DNA of 64,000 nucleotides from Sphingomonas oligoaromativorans (GCF_011762195.1 NZ_JAASQK010000003.1:248001-312000), one strand, 5' to 3'; counted from the stretch's first letter, positions 44,105 to 54,146 are shown. The notes: generated from the sequence alone by a model not told the origin. A program made the numbers and translations.

Positions 44105-44953
44105 TCAAACCTCTCCGGCGCGGGCGAGGAGGTTTTTCGCCTGTTTCAGATGCGGCGCGTCGATCATCCTGCCGTCGAACTGGAGAGCGCCGGCGGACGG
44201 GGCGGCGGCGAAGGCCTCCACCACCGCGCGGGCATGGGCAACGGCGTCCGGCGAGGGGGTGAAGGCCTCGTTAATGACCGTCACCTGCGCGGGGTGGATC
44301 GCCATCATGCCGGTGAAGCCGTCGCGGGCGGCGCGGGCGGCGTAGGCGGCGAGGCCATCGAGATCGCGGAACGCGGGATAGACCGTCTCGATCGGCGCGA
44401 TCCCGGCGGCGGCGGCCCCGAACAGCATCAGCGCGCGGGCCATTTCGTAGGGCGCGGTGTAGCGACCGTCCGCCTCGCGGCTGGTGGCGGCGCCGATCGC
44501 GGCGGGGAGGTCTTCCGCGCCCCAGGTGAGGCCGCAGAGCTTGCCCGCGACGGCCGCATAGCTGCCGAGCTGGAAGATGGCGGCGGGCGTCTCGGTGGCG
44601 ATGGGGATGAGGGGCGCGTCGATCCCGCGTGCCGCCATCTTCGCCAGCAGGGCCTGCACCGACGCCGCGCCCTCGGCCTTGGGGAAGACGATGCCGTCGG
44701 GCCGTGCCTTGGCGATGGCGTCGAGGTCTGCATCGGTGTCGTGGCCGTCGAGCGGATTCACGCGGACGAACAATTTCGTCGTCCGATCCGTCCGGCCAAG
44801 GAAGTCGGCAATGGCCTTGCGTGCCTCAGGCCGGGCGGCGGGCGTCACCGCATCCTCCAGATCGAGGATCAGCGCGTCGGCGCCGGAGCCGAGCGCCTTC
44901 TCCATCCGGTCCGGCCGGTCGCCCGGCACGAACAGCAGCGAGCGCAGCCTCAT
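44105..44953 (-). CDS. CitE-like CoA-ester lyase (HpcH/HpaI family)
   Basis: 282-residue Mg-dependent lyase cleaving a beta-hydroxyacyl-CoA. CitE hallmarks are [68 protein letters not shown] and [14 protein letters not shown]. It closes a leucine-degradation cluster and is coupled to maoC by an ATGA overlap. In Mycobacterium tuberculosis a CitE protein in a matching cluster cleaves HMG-CoA and citramalyl-CoA, so that role is the best guess; malyl-CoA lyase is the alternative. Confidence 0.85.
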   Translation of the reverse strand: MRLRSLLFVPGDRPDRMEKALGSGADALILDLEDAVTPAARPEARKAIADFLGRTDRTTKLFVRVNPLDGHDTDADLDAIAKARPDGIVFPKAEGAASVQALLAKMAARGIDAPLIPIATETPAAIFQLGSYAAVAGKLCGLTWGAEDLPAAIGAATSREADGRYTAPYEMARALMLFGAAAAGIAPIETVYPAFRDLDGLAAYAARAARDGFTGMMAIHPAQVTVINEAFTPSPDAVAHARAVVEAFAAAPSAGALQFDGRMIDAPHLKQAKNLLARAGEV

Positions 44954-45402
44954 GCCGGCTTCCGCAGCAGCAGCGCCGAACGCTGGCAGCGGCAGACCAC
45001 CTCGCCGCGCTGGTTGATGAGTTCGTGGCGGAAGGTGATGATCCCGGCGTTGGGGCGCGACTTGCTGTCCTTGAGCGCCGCCACCTCGCTCGTCGCGCGC
45101 AGCGTGTCGCCGATGAACACGGGTTTCGGCATCACCACCGCGTCATAGCCGAGGTTCGCCACCAGCGTGCCGAGCGTCGTCTCGCCCACCGTCAGCCCGA
45201 CCATCAGCGCGAAGGAGAAGGTGCCGTTGACGAGGATCTGGCCGAACTCGCTGGCCTTCGCCGCCTCGGCGTCGAGGTGGAGCGGCTGCGGGTTGTGCGT
45301 CATCGTCGAGAAGAGGAGATTGTCCGTCTCGGTGACGGTGCGGCGGATCGGATGCTCGATCCGGTCGCCGACCTGCCATTCGTCGAAATATTTGCCGGGC
45401 AT
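44950..45402 (-). CDS. MaoC-like enoyl-CoA hydratase
   Basis: 150-residue hotdog-fold hydratase. It begins [20 protein letters not shown] and carries the active-site motif [19 protein letters not shown] and [18 protein letters not shown], close to the itaconyl/mesaconyl-CoA hydratase type. Together with CitE it could perform the last steps of leucine breakdown (3-methylglutaconyl-CoA to HMG-CoA) or itaconyl-CoA hydration. Start is the ATG at 45402; the codon two before is only a TTG. An inverted repeat separates it from mccA. Confidence 0.87.
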   Translation of the reverse strand: MPGKYFDEWQVGDRIEHPIRRTVTETDNLLFSTMTHNPQPLHLDAEAAKASEFGQILVNGTFSFALMVGLTVGETTLGTLVANLGYDAVVMPKPVFIGDTLRATSEVAALKDSKSRPNAGIITFRHELINQRGEVVCRCQRSALLLRKPA

Positions 45403-45430
45403 CCCCAACTCCGCTTCCGTTTCCCAATCC

Positions 45431-45506
45431 GTTCGGGCTGAGCCTGTCGAAGCCCGTGTCTTTCCTGAAGAGAAGAACAGCCCTTCGACAGGCTCAGGGC
45501 GAACGG
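45431..45506. repeat. long inverted repeat between the carboxylase and maoC genes
   Basis: GTTCGGGCTGAGCCTGTCGAAG (from 45431) faces CTTCGACAGGCTCAGGGCGAAC (to about 45505), arms of about 22 bases with two mismatches and a loop of about 30. This is a well-known repeat pattern in sphingomonad genomes. It sits inside the operon and may act as a partial terminator or RNase-protected end. Confidence 0.85.
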
Positions 45507-45509
45507 TGT

Positions 45510-47438
45510 TTATCCTTCCGGCTCGATGCGGGCGAGCAAAGTGCCTTCGGAAACCTGCGCGCCAGCTTGCGGGCCGAGCTCGGCCACGATTCCGTCGAAC
45601 GGGGCGATGAGCGCCTGCTCCATCTTCATCGCCTCGATGACGACGATGCGCTGGCCCTTGGCGACCTTGTCACCCTTGGCCACCTCCACCGAGACGACGC
45701 GGCCCGGCATGGGGGCTGTGAGGGCTCCGTCGGAGATGCCCGCCGTGTCGCCATGATAGCGCGGCACGCTGGCGAGGAAGGACAAGCCGTCGTCATTGAC
45801 GACCACGCCGTCATCGACCGGCTCGCCGATCACCGGGGCCTTCTCCCAGTCGCGCGGGAGTTCGGCCTCATACGGCTTGCCGTCGATCTCGACGCGGATG
45901 CGGCGATCCGCCCCGGCATTGGCGCGGAAGCCCATCAGCGAGCGCCACACGCTGCCGCGCTCGGGCTTGCCGAGCAGGCTGCCGTCGACCGCATCGACCA
46001 TCGTCGGCTCGCCATGCGCCTCCTGCACCGCGATCGCGGCGGCGGCTTGCAGGACCATGTCCTCGGTCGGCTCGGCGGGGGGGAGGAGGCTGTCGCCGTG
46101 GCGTTCGATGAAGCCTGTGTCGATGCGGGCGGCGCGGAAGTCCTCATGGTCGAGCGCCCGCCACAGGAAGGGGGCGTTGGTCCTGACCGGCCAGATGTCG
46201 GTCGCGGCGCAGGCCTCGGCCAGCACTTCCGCTGCTGCCTCGCGGGTGGCCTCGTGGGCGATCAGCTTGGCGATCATCGGGTCGTAGAAGGGTGTGACCT
46301 GCCCGCCTTCCTCGACGCCGCTGTCGACGCGGACATCGTCCCAACCGCGATAGATGGTGAGCGGCCCGATGCTCGGCAGGAAGCCCTTGGCCGGGTCTTC
46401 CGCATAGATGCGCGCTTCCATCGCCCAGCCGTCGATGGCGAGTTCGTCCTGACGCTTCGGCAGCGCTTCACCGCTCGCGACGCGGAGCTGCCACTCGACC
46501 AGATCCTGCCCGGTGATCGACTCCGTCACCGGATGCTCGACCTGAAGCCTTGTGTTCATCTCCATGAACCAGATGCGGTCGGCGCGCAGGCCCTCGGATG
46601 CGTCGGCGATGAACTCGATGGTGCCCGCGCCGACATAGTCGACCGCCTTGGCCGCCTTCACGGCCGCGCCGCAGACCGCCTCGCGCGTCGCTTCGTCCAT
46701 GCCGGGGGCGGGGGCTTCCTCGATCACCTTCTGGTGGCGGCGCTGGAGCGAGCAGTCGCGCTCGAACAGGTGGACGACGTTTCCGTGTTCGTCCCCGAAG
46801 ACCTGCACCTCGATATGGCGGGGCGAGAGGATGTATTTCTCGATCAGCACCCGGTCGTCGCCGAAGCTCGATGCCGCCTCGCGCTGGCAGGAGGCGAGGG
46901 CGTCGAGGAAGTCGGCCGACGCCTCCACCTTCCGCATCCCCTTGCCGCCGCCGCCCGCGACTGCCTTGATGAGCACCGGATAGCCGATCGTGTCGGCCTC
47001 CGCCTTCAGATGCTCGGGCCGCTGGTCCTCGCCGAGATAGCCGGGCGTGGTGGGGACGCCCGCTTCCTGCATCAGCTTCTTGGCGGCATCCTTGAGGCCC
47101 ATGGCGCGGATGCTGGAGGGCTTCGGCCCGACCCAGACGATCCCCGCCGCCGTCACGGCCTCGGCGAAGTCGGCATTTTCGGAGAGGAAGCCATAGCCGG
47201 GGTGGATCGCCTCGGCGCCGGTCTCCTTGGCGGCGGCGATGATGCGATCCCCGACGAGATAGCTTTCGCGCGCCGGGGCCGGGCCGATCGCGACCGCCTC
47301 ATCCGCCATGCGGACATGCAGGGCGTGCGCGTCGGCGTCGGAATAGACGGCGACGGTGCGGATGCCGAGCTTTCGCGCGGTGCGGATGATCCGGCAGGCG
47401 ATCTCGCCGCGATTGGCGATGAGGAGGCTTTCGATCAT
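45510..47438 (-). CDS. liuD: methylcrotonyl-CoA carboxylase biotin-carrying alpha subunit
   Basis: 642 residues combining biotin carboxylase and biotin carrier. Features in order: [20 protein letters not shown] at the start, the ATP-grasp loop [14 protein letters not shown] near 160, [28 protein letters not shown], and the biotinylation site VIEAMKMEQ near residue 598. It carboxylates 3-methylcrotonyl-CoA with the beta subunit next door. Propionyl- or acetyl-CoA carboxylase is the alternative by sequence, but isovaleryl-CoA dehydrogenase in the same cluster decides. Confidence 0.92.
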   Translation of the reverse strand: MIESLLIANRGEIACRIIRTARKLGIRTVAVYSDADAHALHVRMADEAVAIGPAPARESYLVGDRIIAAAKETGAEAIHPGYGFLSENADFAEAVTAAGIVWVGPKPSSIRAMGLKDAAKKLMQEAGVPTTPGYLGEDQRPEHLKAEADTIGYPVLIKAVAGGGGKGMRKVEASADFLDALASCQREAASSFGDDRVLIEKYILSPRHIEVQVFGDEHGNVVHLFERDCSLQRRHQKVIEEAPAPGMDEATREAVCGAAVKAAKAVDYVGAGTIEFIADASEGLRADRIWFMEMNTRLQVEHPVTESITGQDLVEWQLRVASGEALPKRQDELAIDGWAMEARIYAEDPAKGFLPSIGPLTIYRGWDDVRVDSGVEEGGQVTPFYDPMIAKLIAHEATREAAAEVLAEACAATDIWPVRTNAPFLWRALDHEDFRAARIDTGFIERHGDSLLPPAEPTEDMVLQAAAAIAVQEAHGEPTMVDAVDGSLLGKPERGSVWRSLMGFRANAGADRRIRVEIDGKPYEAELPRDWEKAPVIGEPVDDGVVVNDDGLSFLASVPRYHGDTAGISDGALTAPMPGRVVSVEVAKGDKVAKGQRIVVIEAMKMEQALIAPFDGIVAELGPQAGAQVSEGTLLARIEPEG

Positions 47439-47442
47439 CGCA

Positions 47443-49041
47443 TTACATCCGAAACACGCCGAACGCCGGGCGCTCGGGAATGGGGGTGTTCAGGCAGGCG
47501 GCGAGGCTCAGGCCCAGCACGTCGCGGGTCTGGACGGGATCGACGATGCCGTCGTCCCACAGGTTCGCGGTGGCGTTCCAGGGGTTGCCTTCGTCCTCGT
47601 ACTTCTGCCGGATGGGGGCCTTGAAGGCCTCGGCCTCCTCGGGCGTCCACTTGTCGGCGTCGCGGTGGACGGTGGCGAGGACGGAGGCCGCCTGCTCGCC
47701 GCCCATCACCGAGATGCGGCTGTTGGGCCATGAGAACAGGAAGCGCGGCGAATAAGCGCGCCCCGCCATGCCGTAATTGCCCGCGCCGAACGATCCGCCG
47801 ATCAGCATGGTGATCTTGGGGACCGACGCGGTGGCGACCGCCGTCACCAGCTTGGCGCCATGCTTGGCGATGCCCTCGGCCTCATATTTGCCGCCGACCA
47901 TGAAGCCCGAGATGTTCTGGAGAAACAAGAGCGGGATACGGCGCTGGCAGGCGAGCTCGATGAAGTGCGCGCCCTTCACGGCGGCTTCGGAGAACAGCAC
48001 GCCATTGTTGGCGAGGATCGCCACCGGCATCCCCCAGATATGCGCGAAGCCGCAGACCAGGGTGGTGCCGTAGAGCGCCTTGAACTCGTGGAATTCCGAT
48101 CCGTCGACGATGCGGGCGATCACCTCATGGACATCGTAGGGCGCGCGGACGTCGCGGGGGATCAGGCCATAGAGTTCGGCCGGATCGTGCTTCGGAGGGC
48201 GCGGCTCCTTCAGTGCAATGTCGGGGGTGCGATCCGTTGGCAGCGTCGCGACGATGTCGCGGACGATCGTCAGCGCATGTTCGTCATTCTCGGCGAGATG
48301 ATCGACCACGCCGGACTTCCGCGCATGGAGATCGCCGCCGCCCAGATCCTCGGCCGAGATCACCTCGCCCGTCGCCGCCTTCACCAGCGGCGGGCCGGCA
48401 AGGAAGATCGTGCCCTGATTGCGGACGATCACCGTCTCGTCGGACATCGCCGGCACATAGGCGCCGCCCGCGGTGCAGCTTCCCATCACGCAGGCGATCT
48501 GGGGGATGCCCTCCGCCGACATCTGCGCCTGATTGAAGAAGATGCGGCCGAAATGCTCCTTGTCGGGGAAAACCTCGGCCTGGTGCGGCAGGTTCGCCCC
48601 GCCCGAATCGACGAGGTAGATGCAGGGGAGGCGGTTCTCCCGCGCGATCTCCTGCGCGCGCAGATGCTTCTTCACGGTGAGGGGGTAATAGGTGCCGCCC
48701 TTCACCGTCGCGTCGTTGCAGACGATCATGCACATCCGGCCCGAGACGCGGCCGATGCCCGCGATCATCCCCGCGCCCGGCACCTCGCTTTTGTAGAGGC
48801 CATGCGCCGCGAGCTGGCCGATCTCGAGGAAAGGCGCGCCGGGATCGAGCAGATGGCCGACGCGATCGCGGGGCAGGAGCTTGCCGCGCGCGATATGCTT
48901 CTCCCGCGACGCCTCCGATCCGCCGAGCGCGGCGGTCGCCACATCGGAGCGGAGCTTGTCGGCCAGCGCTCGGTTGTGCGCGTCGCGGCGGCGGAAATCC
49001 TCGGACGAAGGATCGGCGAGCGTGGAGAGGACCGGCCCCAT
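47443..49041 (-). CDS. liuB: methylcrotonyl-CoA carboxylase carboxyltransferase beta subunit
   Basis: 532-residue carboxyltransferase with two crotonase-like halves. N-terminal half: [58 protein letters not shown]-terminal half: [40 protein letters not shown], and [14 protein letters not shown]. The set is typical for MCC-beta. Its stop lies four bases before the alpha-subunit ATG. A 136-base palindromic element separates it from isovaleryl-CoA dehydrogenase upstream. Confidence 0.93.
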   Translation of the reverse strand: MGPVLSTLADPSSEDFRRRDAHNRALADKLRSDVATAALGGSEASREKHIARGKLLPRDRVGHLLDPGAPFLEIGQLAAHGLYKSEVPGAGMIAGIGRVSGRMCMIVCNDATVKGGTYYPLTVKKHLRAQEIARENRLPCIYLVDSGGANLPHQAEVFPDKEHFGRIFFNQAQMSAEGIPQIACVMGSCTAGGAYVPAMSDETVIVRNQGTIFLAGPPLVKAATGEVISAEDLGGGDLHARKSGVVDHLAENDEHALTIVRDIVATLPTDRTPDIALKEPRPPKHDPAELYGLIPRDVRAPYDVHEVIARIVDGSEFHEFKALYGTTLVCGFAHIWGMPVAILANNGVLFSEAAVKGAHFIELACQRRIPLLFLQNISGFMVGGKYEAEGIAKHGAKLVTAVATASVPKITMLIGGSFGAGNYGMAGRAYSPRFLFSWPNSRISVMGGEQAASVLATVHRDADKWTPEEAEAFKAPIRQKYEDEGNPWNATANLWDDGIVDPVQTRDVLGLSLAACLNTPIPERPAFGVFRM

Positions 49042-49047
49042 CAGAAA

Positions 49048-49183
49048 TCCTCCCCTGCAAGGGGAGGGGGACCAGCCGCAGGCTGGTGGAGGGGTATGCC
49101 CCCCTCTGCACGCGCGACGTTCGCCATGGGCGTCGACGCCCCTCCACCGCCTTCGGCGGTCCCCCTCCCCTTGCAGGGGAGGA
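49048..49183. repeat. 136-base nested palindrome between liuA and liuB
   Basis: The outer arms are perfect: 26 bases at 49048-49073 (TCCTCCCCTGCAAGGGGAGG...) and their exact complement at 49158-49183. Inside, GGTGGAGGGG (49085-49094) pairs with CCCCTCCACC (49139-49148), and small hairpins (AGCC-gca-GGCT, GCC-ttc-GGC) sit between. Each outer arm is also self-complementary. It resembles known sphingomonad intergenic repeats and must be transcribed if the operon is continuous. Confidence 0.9.
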
Positions 49184-49198
49184 TGTGCGCCCGGCCGC

Positions 49199-50350
49199 TC
49201 ATGCGCCGACCAGCTCGCGGCCGATCAGCATCCGGCGGATCTCGTTGGTACCCGCGCCGATGTCGAGCAGCTTGGCGTCGCGGGCGAAGCGCTCGACCGG
49301 CCAGTCCTTCGTATAGCCCGCCCCGCCGAGCGCCTGGATCGCCTCGTTGGCGACCTTCACGGCATTCTCGGAGGCGAGCAGGATCGCACCCGCCGCGTCG
49401 TAGCGGGTCGTCTGGCCCGCATCGCAGGCGCGCGCCACGGCATAGACATAGGCCCGCGACGAATTGAGCGCGACGACCATGTCCGCCACCTTGCCCTGCA
49501 TGAGCTGGAAGGTGCCGATCGCCTTGCCGAACTGCTTGCGCTCGCGGACATAGGGGAGGACCACGTCGAGGCACGCCTGCATGATGCCGAGCTGGATGCC
49601 CGAGAGCACCACGCGCTCATAATCGAGCCCCGACATCAACACGCCGACGCCGCCATTCACCGGCCCCATGACATTCTCGTCGGGCACGAAGCAGTCGTTG
49701 AACACGAGTTCGGCGGTCGGCGAGCCGCGCATCCCCATCTTGTCGATCTTCTGGCCGATCGAGAAGCCGGCGAAACCCTTCTCGATCAGGAAGGCGGTGA
49801 TGCCCTTGGAGCCCGCGTCCGGCGCCGTCTTGGCATAGACCACCAGCGTCTCGGCATAGGGCGCGTTGGTGATCCAGAATTTGGTGCCGTTGAGCCGCCA
49901 GCCGCCATCCACCTTGTCGGCGCGCAGCTTCATGCTCACCACATCCGAACCGGCGCCCGCCTCCGACATCGCCAGTGAGCCGACATGCTCGCCCGAGATC
50001 AGACCGGGGAGATACTTGGCCTTCTGCTCCGGCGAGCCCCAGCGGCGGATCTGGTTGACGCAGAGGTTCGAGTGCGCGCCGTAGGAGAGGCCCACCGAGG
50101 CGGAGGCCCGCGCCACCTCCTCGCAGGCGATGACATGCTCCAGATAGCCGAGGCCGAGCCCGCCATACTCCTCCTCCACCGTAACGCCGTGCAGGCCGAG
50201 CGCGCCCATTTCCGGCCACAGCTCGACGGGGAAGCGATCCTCGGCGTCGATGGCTGCGGCGAGGGGGGCGATCCGGTCGGTGGCGAAGCGCCGGGTGGTG
50301 TCGCGGATCATGTCCGCCATCTCGCCCAGAGCGAAGTCGAACGCCTGCAT
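49199..50350 (-). CDS. liuA: isovaleryl-CoA dehydrogenase
   Basis: FAD enzyme oxidising isovaleryl-CoA to 3-methylcrotonyl-CoA in leucine breakdown. 383 residues. The catalytic Glu of the isovaleryl type lies in [11 protein letters not shown] (matching human Glu254), while the position that holds the catalytic Glu in other acyl-CoA dehydrogenases is Ala in [14 protein letters not shown], as expected. Other signatures are [17 protein letters not shown] and [17 protein letters not shown]. First gene of the cluster, divergent from a LysR gene. GGAGAG precedes the ATG. Confidence 0.94.
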   Translation of the reverse strand: MQAFDFALGEMADMIRDTTRRFATDRIAPLAAAIDAEDRFPVELWPEMGALGLHGVTVEEEYGGLGLGYLEHVIACEEVARASASVGLSYGAHSNLCVNQIRRWGSPEQKAKYLPGLISGEHVGSLAMSEAGAGSDVVSMKLRADKVDGGWRLNGTKFWITNAPYAETLVVYAKTAPDAGSKGITAFLIEKGFAGFSIGQKIDKMGMRGSPTAELVFNDCFVPDENVMGPVNGGVGVLMSGLDYERVVLSGIQLGIMQACLDVVLPYVRERKQFGKAIGTFQLMQGKVADMVVALNSSRAYVYAVARACDAGQTTRYDAAGAILLASENAVKVANEAIQALGGAGYTKDWPVERFARDAKLLDIGAGTNEIRRMLIGRELVGA

Positions 50351-50424
50351 ATCACTCTCCGATCATTTTGCCGGTTAGATACAGCAGCGGCTCTCCCGAG
50401 GAAAATTGAAAGCCGTTCGGGAAC

Positions 50425-50445
50425 ATCATAGATGGGGTCTATGAT
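50425..50445. promoter_or_regulatory. perfect LysR-type dyad over the lysR start codon
   Basis: ATCATAGA-TGGGG-TCTATGAT is a perfect 8-bp inverted repeat with a five-base spacer. It contains ATAG-N7-CTAT and the T-N11-A core of LysR-family sites. It lies 75 bases upstream of liuA and covers both candidate ATG codons of the lysR gene (50432 and 50441), so the regulator could control itself and the leucine cluster from here. Confidence 0.7.
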
Positions 50446-51316
50446 CGACCGCTATCTGCTGCGCTATTTCCTGAGCGTGATCGATCAGGGCAATTTCTCG
50501 AAGGCGGCGGCCGCCTGCAACGTGTCGCAGCCGACGCTGTCGGTCGGGATCGCCAAGCTGGAGCGCGAGATGGGCCGCGCGCTGTTCCACCGCACCAACA
50601 AGCGCGTCGAGCTGACCGAGGCGGGCGCGCGCTTCGCCGTCCATGCCCGGCGCATCGAGGCCGAGTTCGCCCATGCCGAGCGCGAGGTGCGCGGCACCAC
50701 GGTGCAGGCGACGGTCCGTCTCGGGCTGCTGCCGACGCTGCCGGGGGCGTGGATCGAGGCGTTCCTGACGCGGCTGCATCCGTCGGACGGGCGGGTCGAG
50801 CTGGTCGAAGGGCGCGAGCGGGAGTTGCTGGAGCGGCTGGCGAGGGGGCGCATCGATGTGGCGCTGACGCTCGTCCATGGCGATCACCGCTTCGCCCATG
50901 AGCCGCTGTTCCGCGAGGGCTATGCGCTGGCGCTGCCGGCGGGGCACCGGCTGGCCGGGCGCGTGGCGATCGAGGCGGAGGAACTGGCGGGGGAGACGAT
51001 GATCGTCCGCCGCCAGTGCGAGATGCTCGCCGCCACCAGCCGCCACTTCACCGCGCGCGGCGTCCGCCCCTTCTTCGCGGCGCGCACCACCAGCGACGAG
51101 CGCGCGCTCGCGCTGGTCCGCGCCGGGCTGGGGGTGACGGTGATGCCGGAGGGGTTCCACGCGCCCGGCGTGGCGCGGCCGAAGCTCGCCGACTTCGCGG
51201 AGGTGCGCGAGATCGGGTTGCTCTACGCCGCGCATGTCGAGCCCGCGCGACTGCGGGACGGGGCGGTGCTGCGCGCGCTGACCGGCGGGTTGGAAGCGGC
51301 GCGGGCCTCGGCCTGA
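50432..51316 (+). CDS. LysR family transcriptional regulator
   Basis: About 294 residues: N-terminal winged helix (RYFLSVIDQGNFSKAAAACN, VSQPTLSVGIAKLEREMGRA) and a C-terminal periplasmic-binding-like effector domain. It is divergent from isovaleryl-CoA dehydrogenase with an 81-base shared region, so it probably controls the leucine cluster; the effector is unknown. Two starts are possible, 50432 (GGGAA nine bases upstream) and 50441 (the usual LysR beginning MIDRYLLRYF). A perfect dyad spans both. Confidence 0.9.
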   Translation: MGSMIDRYLLRYFLSVIDQGNFSKAAAACNVSQPTLSVGIAKLEREMGRALFHRTNKRVELTEAGARFAVHARRIEAEFAHAEREVRGTTVQATVRLGLLPTLPGAWIEAFLTRLHPSDGRVELVEGRERELLERLARGRIDVALTLVHGDHRFAHEPLFREGYALALPAGHRLAGRVAIEAEELAGETMIVRRQCEMLAATSRHFTARGVRPFFAARTTSDERALALVRAGLGVTVMPEGFHAPGVARPKLADFAEVREIGLLYAAHVEPARLRDGAVLRALTGGLEAARASA

Positions 51317-51335
51317 GGCCACGCGCCGTCCAGGG

Positions 51336-51935
51336 TCAGTAGAAAGCGCCGTAGAGGACGTCGCGGATGCGGCCGGTGCGGACGTCGACCAGCAGCAGGT
51401 CCGGCCCATAGCGCACCCAGCGGCAGCCCGGCGGCGGCGGCCCGACGCCGAGCGCGGGATAATTGTCGAAATAATAGCTGGAGGACAGGAACAGGCTCGG
51501 CAGGAGCAGGCCGATGGACCAGCGGCGATAGCTGTAGCCGCGCGGATAGCGGAAGGCCGGCCCGTGGATCGGCTTGAAGCGCGGCGGACGGCCGGCGCCG
51601 GGGCGATGCTGGGGCGGTCGCTGGCCGATGCCGGGATGCTGACCCACGGGCGGGCGGCCCGGACGGGAAGGCTGGGCTCCGGGGCCGGGGTTGGGCGGCC
51701 GGACATTGCCGCCGGGGCGACCCGGACCACCGGGGCGATTGGGGCCGACGGAGCCACCGGGACGACCGGGGCCGCCGGGATGCTGGCCCGGCCCTCCAGG
51801 ACGCCCGGCGCCGGGGCGGCTCGGCCCGGGCCGCTCGGGCCGCGCGCCGGGGGCGGGTCGGGTCTGCGGCTGTTGCGCCAGGGCGATATCGGGCCAGAGC
51901 AGCAGGGCGGCGGTTGCGAGGAGACGCATCTTCAT
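51336..51935 (-). CDS. RcnB-like periplasmic protein with Pro/Gly/Arg-rich region
   Basis: 199 residues: a signal peptide (MKMRLLATAALLLWPDIALAQ), a low-complexity section of about 80 residues made of PG and RPG repeats, and a C-terminal domain with FRYPRGYSYRRWSIG, PPPPGCRWVRYGPDLLLVDV and TGRIRDVLYGAFY. The last part matches the RcnB/YohN family found in many alphaproteobacteria, linked to nickel/cobalt in E. coli; here the function is unknown. The ATG at 51935 follows GGAGGG; an ATG at 51950 is less suitable. Confidence 0.8.
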   Translation of the reverse strand: MKMRLLATAALLLWPDIALAQQPQTRPAPGARPERPGPSRPGAGRPGGPGQHPGGPGRPGGSVGPNRPGGPGRPGGNVRPPNPGPGAQPSRPGRPPVGQHPGIGQRPPQHRPGAGRPPRFKPIHGPAFRYPRGYSYRRWSIGLLLPSLFLSSSYYFDNYPALGVGPPPPGCRWVRYGPDLLLVDVRTGRIRDVLYGAFY

Positions 51936-52092
51936 CGGCAATCCCTCCATCGATGTCCGCTGCGGTTAGACCCCTTTTCGCGGCGGGAGGGAAGCCATGT
52001 CGCCGAGGCGCGACGAAAGGCGGACAGGCGGCGTGCGTTCCACGGCCGTCATCCTCCGCTCGGGCGATGCACGAACGCGCGCCGTTCGCGGA

Positions 52093-53082
52093 TCAGGACT
52101 TGATCTCGAAGCCCACCACCGCATGGGGAACATAAGGTTCCTCCAGCCGCTCGATCTCCTCGTCGCTCAGCTCGATGTCGAGCGCGGCGATCGCATCGTC
52201 GAGATGCCCCGCCTTCGACGCGCCGACGATCGGCGCCGACACCTCGAGCCTGGAGAGCACCCAGGCGAGCGCGATCTGGGCGCGCGGCACGCCGCGCTCC
52301 TTCGCGATCTCGGCGACGCGCTCCACCACCTTGCGGTCGGCGGCGGCGGTGTCGGCGTAGAGGGTGCGGCCGAAATTGTCGGTGTCGGAGCGGGCCGTCG
52401 CCTCGTCCCAGTCGCGGGTGAGGCGGCCGCGGGCGAGCGGGCTCCACGGGATCACGCCGATCCCCTCCGCCTCGCAGAGCGGCAGCATCTCGCGCTCCTC
52501 CTCGCGGTAGAGGAGGTTCAGATAGTTCTGCATGGTGACGAAGCGCGTCCAGCCATTCTGCTCGGCGACGTGGAGCATCGTCGCGAACTGCCACGCCGCC
52601 ATCGACGAGGCGCCGATATAGCGCGCCTTGCCCGCCTTCACGACATCATGGAGCGTCTCCAGAGTCTCCTCGATCGGCACCTCATGATCGAAGCGGTGGA
52701 TCTGGTAGAGGTCGACATAATCGGTGCCGAGCCGCTTCAGCGAGGCGTCGATCTCGGTCAGGATCGCCTTGCGGGAGAGCCCCGCGCCGTTCGGGCCGGG
52801 CCGCATCCGGCCGTGGACCTTGGTGGCGATCACCACTTCCTCGCGGCGGGTGAACTCCTTGAGCGCGCGGCCGACGATCTCTTCGGAGGTGCCGTCCGAA
52901 TAGACGTTGGCGGTGTCGAAGAAATTGATCCCGGCCTCGACCGCCTGCCGGATGATCGGGCGGCTCCTCTCCTCGTCGAGCGTCCATGCATGGTTGCCGC
53001 GATCCGGCACGCCATAGGTCATGCAGCCGAGGCAGAGGCGGGAGACGTCGAGTCCGGTGTTGCCGAGCTTGAGATAGTCCAT
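52093..53082 (-). CDS. aldo/keto reductase
   Basis: 329-residue NADPH-dependent TIM-barrel oxidoreductase. The catalytic tetrad can be seen as Asp and Tyr in NFFDTANVYSDGTSEEIVGR, Lys in VVIATKVHGRM, and His in YQIHRFDHEVP. The cofactor-binding end has RGVPRAQIALAWVLS and APIVGASKAGHLDDAI. The start at 53082 follows GGAGGA. It resembles the YajO/AKR general stress group; substrate unknown. It lies 34 bases after the metallopeptidase gene on the same strand. Confidence 0.92.
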   Translation of the reverse strand: MDYLKLGNTGLDVSRLCLGCMTYGVPDRGNHAWTLDEERSRPIIRQAVEAGINFFDTANVYSDGTSEEIVGRALKEFTRREEVVIATKVHGRMRPGPNGAGLSRKAILTEIDASLKRLGTDYVDLYQIHRFDHEVPIEETLETLHDVVKAGKARYIGASSMAAWQFATMLHVAEQNGWTRFVTMQNYLNLLYREEEREMLPLCEAEGIGVIPWSPLARGRLTRDWDEATARSDTDNFGRTLYADTAAADRKVVERVAEIAKERGVPRAQIALAWVLSRLEVSAPIVGASKAGHLDDAIAALDIELSDEEIERLEEPYVPHAVVGFEIKS

Positions 53083-53116
53083 GTCGATCCTCCGGGAGGG
53101 GGCTTGCGGGATGCGA

Positions 53117-54028
53117 TCAGGCGTCCGCATCCGCCGCGAAGGTGTCGCACTGGGCGGGATCGCCCGAATCGAGGCCCTTCTTCAGCCACTCCATGCGCTG
53201 TGCCGAGGTGCCGTGGGTGAAGCTGTCGGGCATGACGCGGCCCTGCGCCTCCTGCTGGAGCGTGTCGTCGCCGATCGAGTGGGCGGCCTTCATGCCTTCC
53301 TCGACGTCGCCCGGATCGAGCCGGTCGCGGTTGTTGGCGGCCCAGACGCCGGCGAAGCAATCCGCCTGCAATTCGACACGCACCTGAAGCGCATTGGCCT
53401 GCTTGGCGCTCAGGCTGCGCTGCTGCGCGCTCACCTTGGGGAGGATGCCGAGCAGATCCTGCACATGATGGCCGACCTCGTGCGCCACGACATAGGCCTG
53501 CGCGAAATCGCCCGGCGCGCCGAAGCGGCTCTTCAGCTCGTCATAGAAACTGGTGTCGAGATACACCTTCTGGTCGTTCGGGCAGTAGAACGGCCCCATC
53601 GCCGATTGTGCGGCGCCGCAACCGGACAGGCCGCTGCGGCTGTAGAAGATCAGGCCGGCGGGCGTGTATTGCTTGCCCTGCGCGGCGAAGAGCTTGGCCC
53701 AGGTGTCCTCGGTGGAGGCCAGCACCTGACAGGAGAATTTGCTCGCCGCATCCACCGCGCAGGCATGGGCCGCGCCTTCCCTGGTGATGGCGGGGGCATT
53801 GCCCTGGGGCAGCGCATGGTCGCCGCCCATCAGCGCCAGCGGATTGCCGCCGAAGATCAGCGCGCCGATGATGAGGACGACGATTCCGCCGATCCCGAAG
53901 CGGTTGAAGACGAAGCCGAGCAGCAGCGGGAACATGCCGCCGCCGCCTCCGAACCCTCCGCCGCCGCCATAATTCTGGCCGCGCTCGTCGCCGACATTGT
54001 CGCTGGTCCGGTAGTCGTCGAGCCGCAT
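53117..54028 (-). CDS. neutral zinc metallopeptidase (YpfJ family)
   Basis: 303-residue membrane-anchored protease-like protein. It has an acidic, glycine-rich N-terminus (GQNYGGGGGFGGGGG), one membrane segment (FGIGGIVVLIIGALIFGG), and the zinc motif YVVAHEVGHHVQDLLG near residue 185 with the third ligand in VELQADCFAGVWA. Four cysteines in the central part may form disulfides outside the membrane. Activity has not been shown for the family, as far as I know. The ATG at 54028 is the only start giving the family N-terminus MRLDDYRTSDNV. Confidence 0.9.
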   Translation of the reverse strand: MRLDDYRTSDNVGDERGQNYGGGGGFGGGGGMFPLLLGFVFNRFGIGGIVVLIIGALIFGGNPLALMGGDHALPQGNAPAITREGAAHACAVDAASKFSCQVLASTEDTWAKLFAAQGKQYTPAGLIFYSRSGLSGCGAAQSAMGPFYCPNDQKVYLDTSFYDELKSRFGAPGDFAQAYVVAHEVGHHVQDLLGILPKVSAQQRSLSAKQANALQVRVELQADCFAGVWAANNRDRLDPGDVEEGMKAAHSIGDDTLQQEAQGRVMPDSFTHGTSAQRMEWLKKGLDSGDPAQCDTFAADADA

Positions 54029-54146
54029 GGCGGCTTCCTCCCCGAAATTCGTTGCGCGCCAAGAATGCGCGGGCCTGGCCCTGGGTTGCCAAACTGTCAT
54101 GAACCCATGCTTGATGCGTTGCAACAACAGGCGCAGGATGACCGCC

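Noticed and set aside
44105-44953. Citrate lyase beta subunit
   Set aside because: No citrate lyase alpha or gamma genes nearby; the stand-alone CitE with MaoC and leucine genes fits a CoA-ester lyase.
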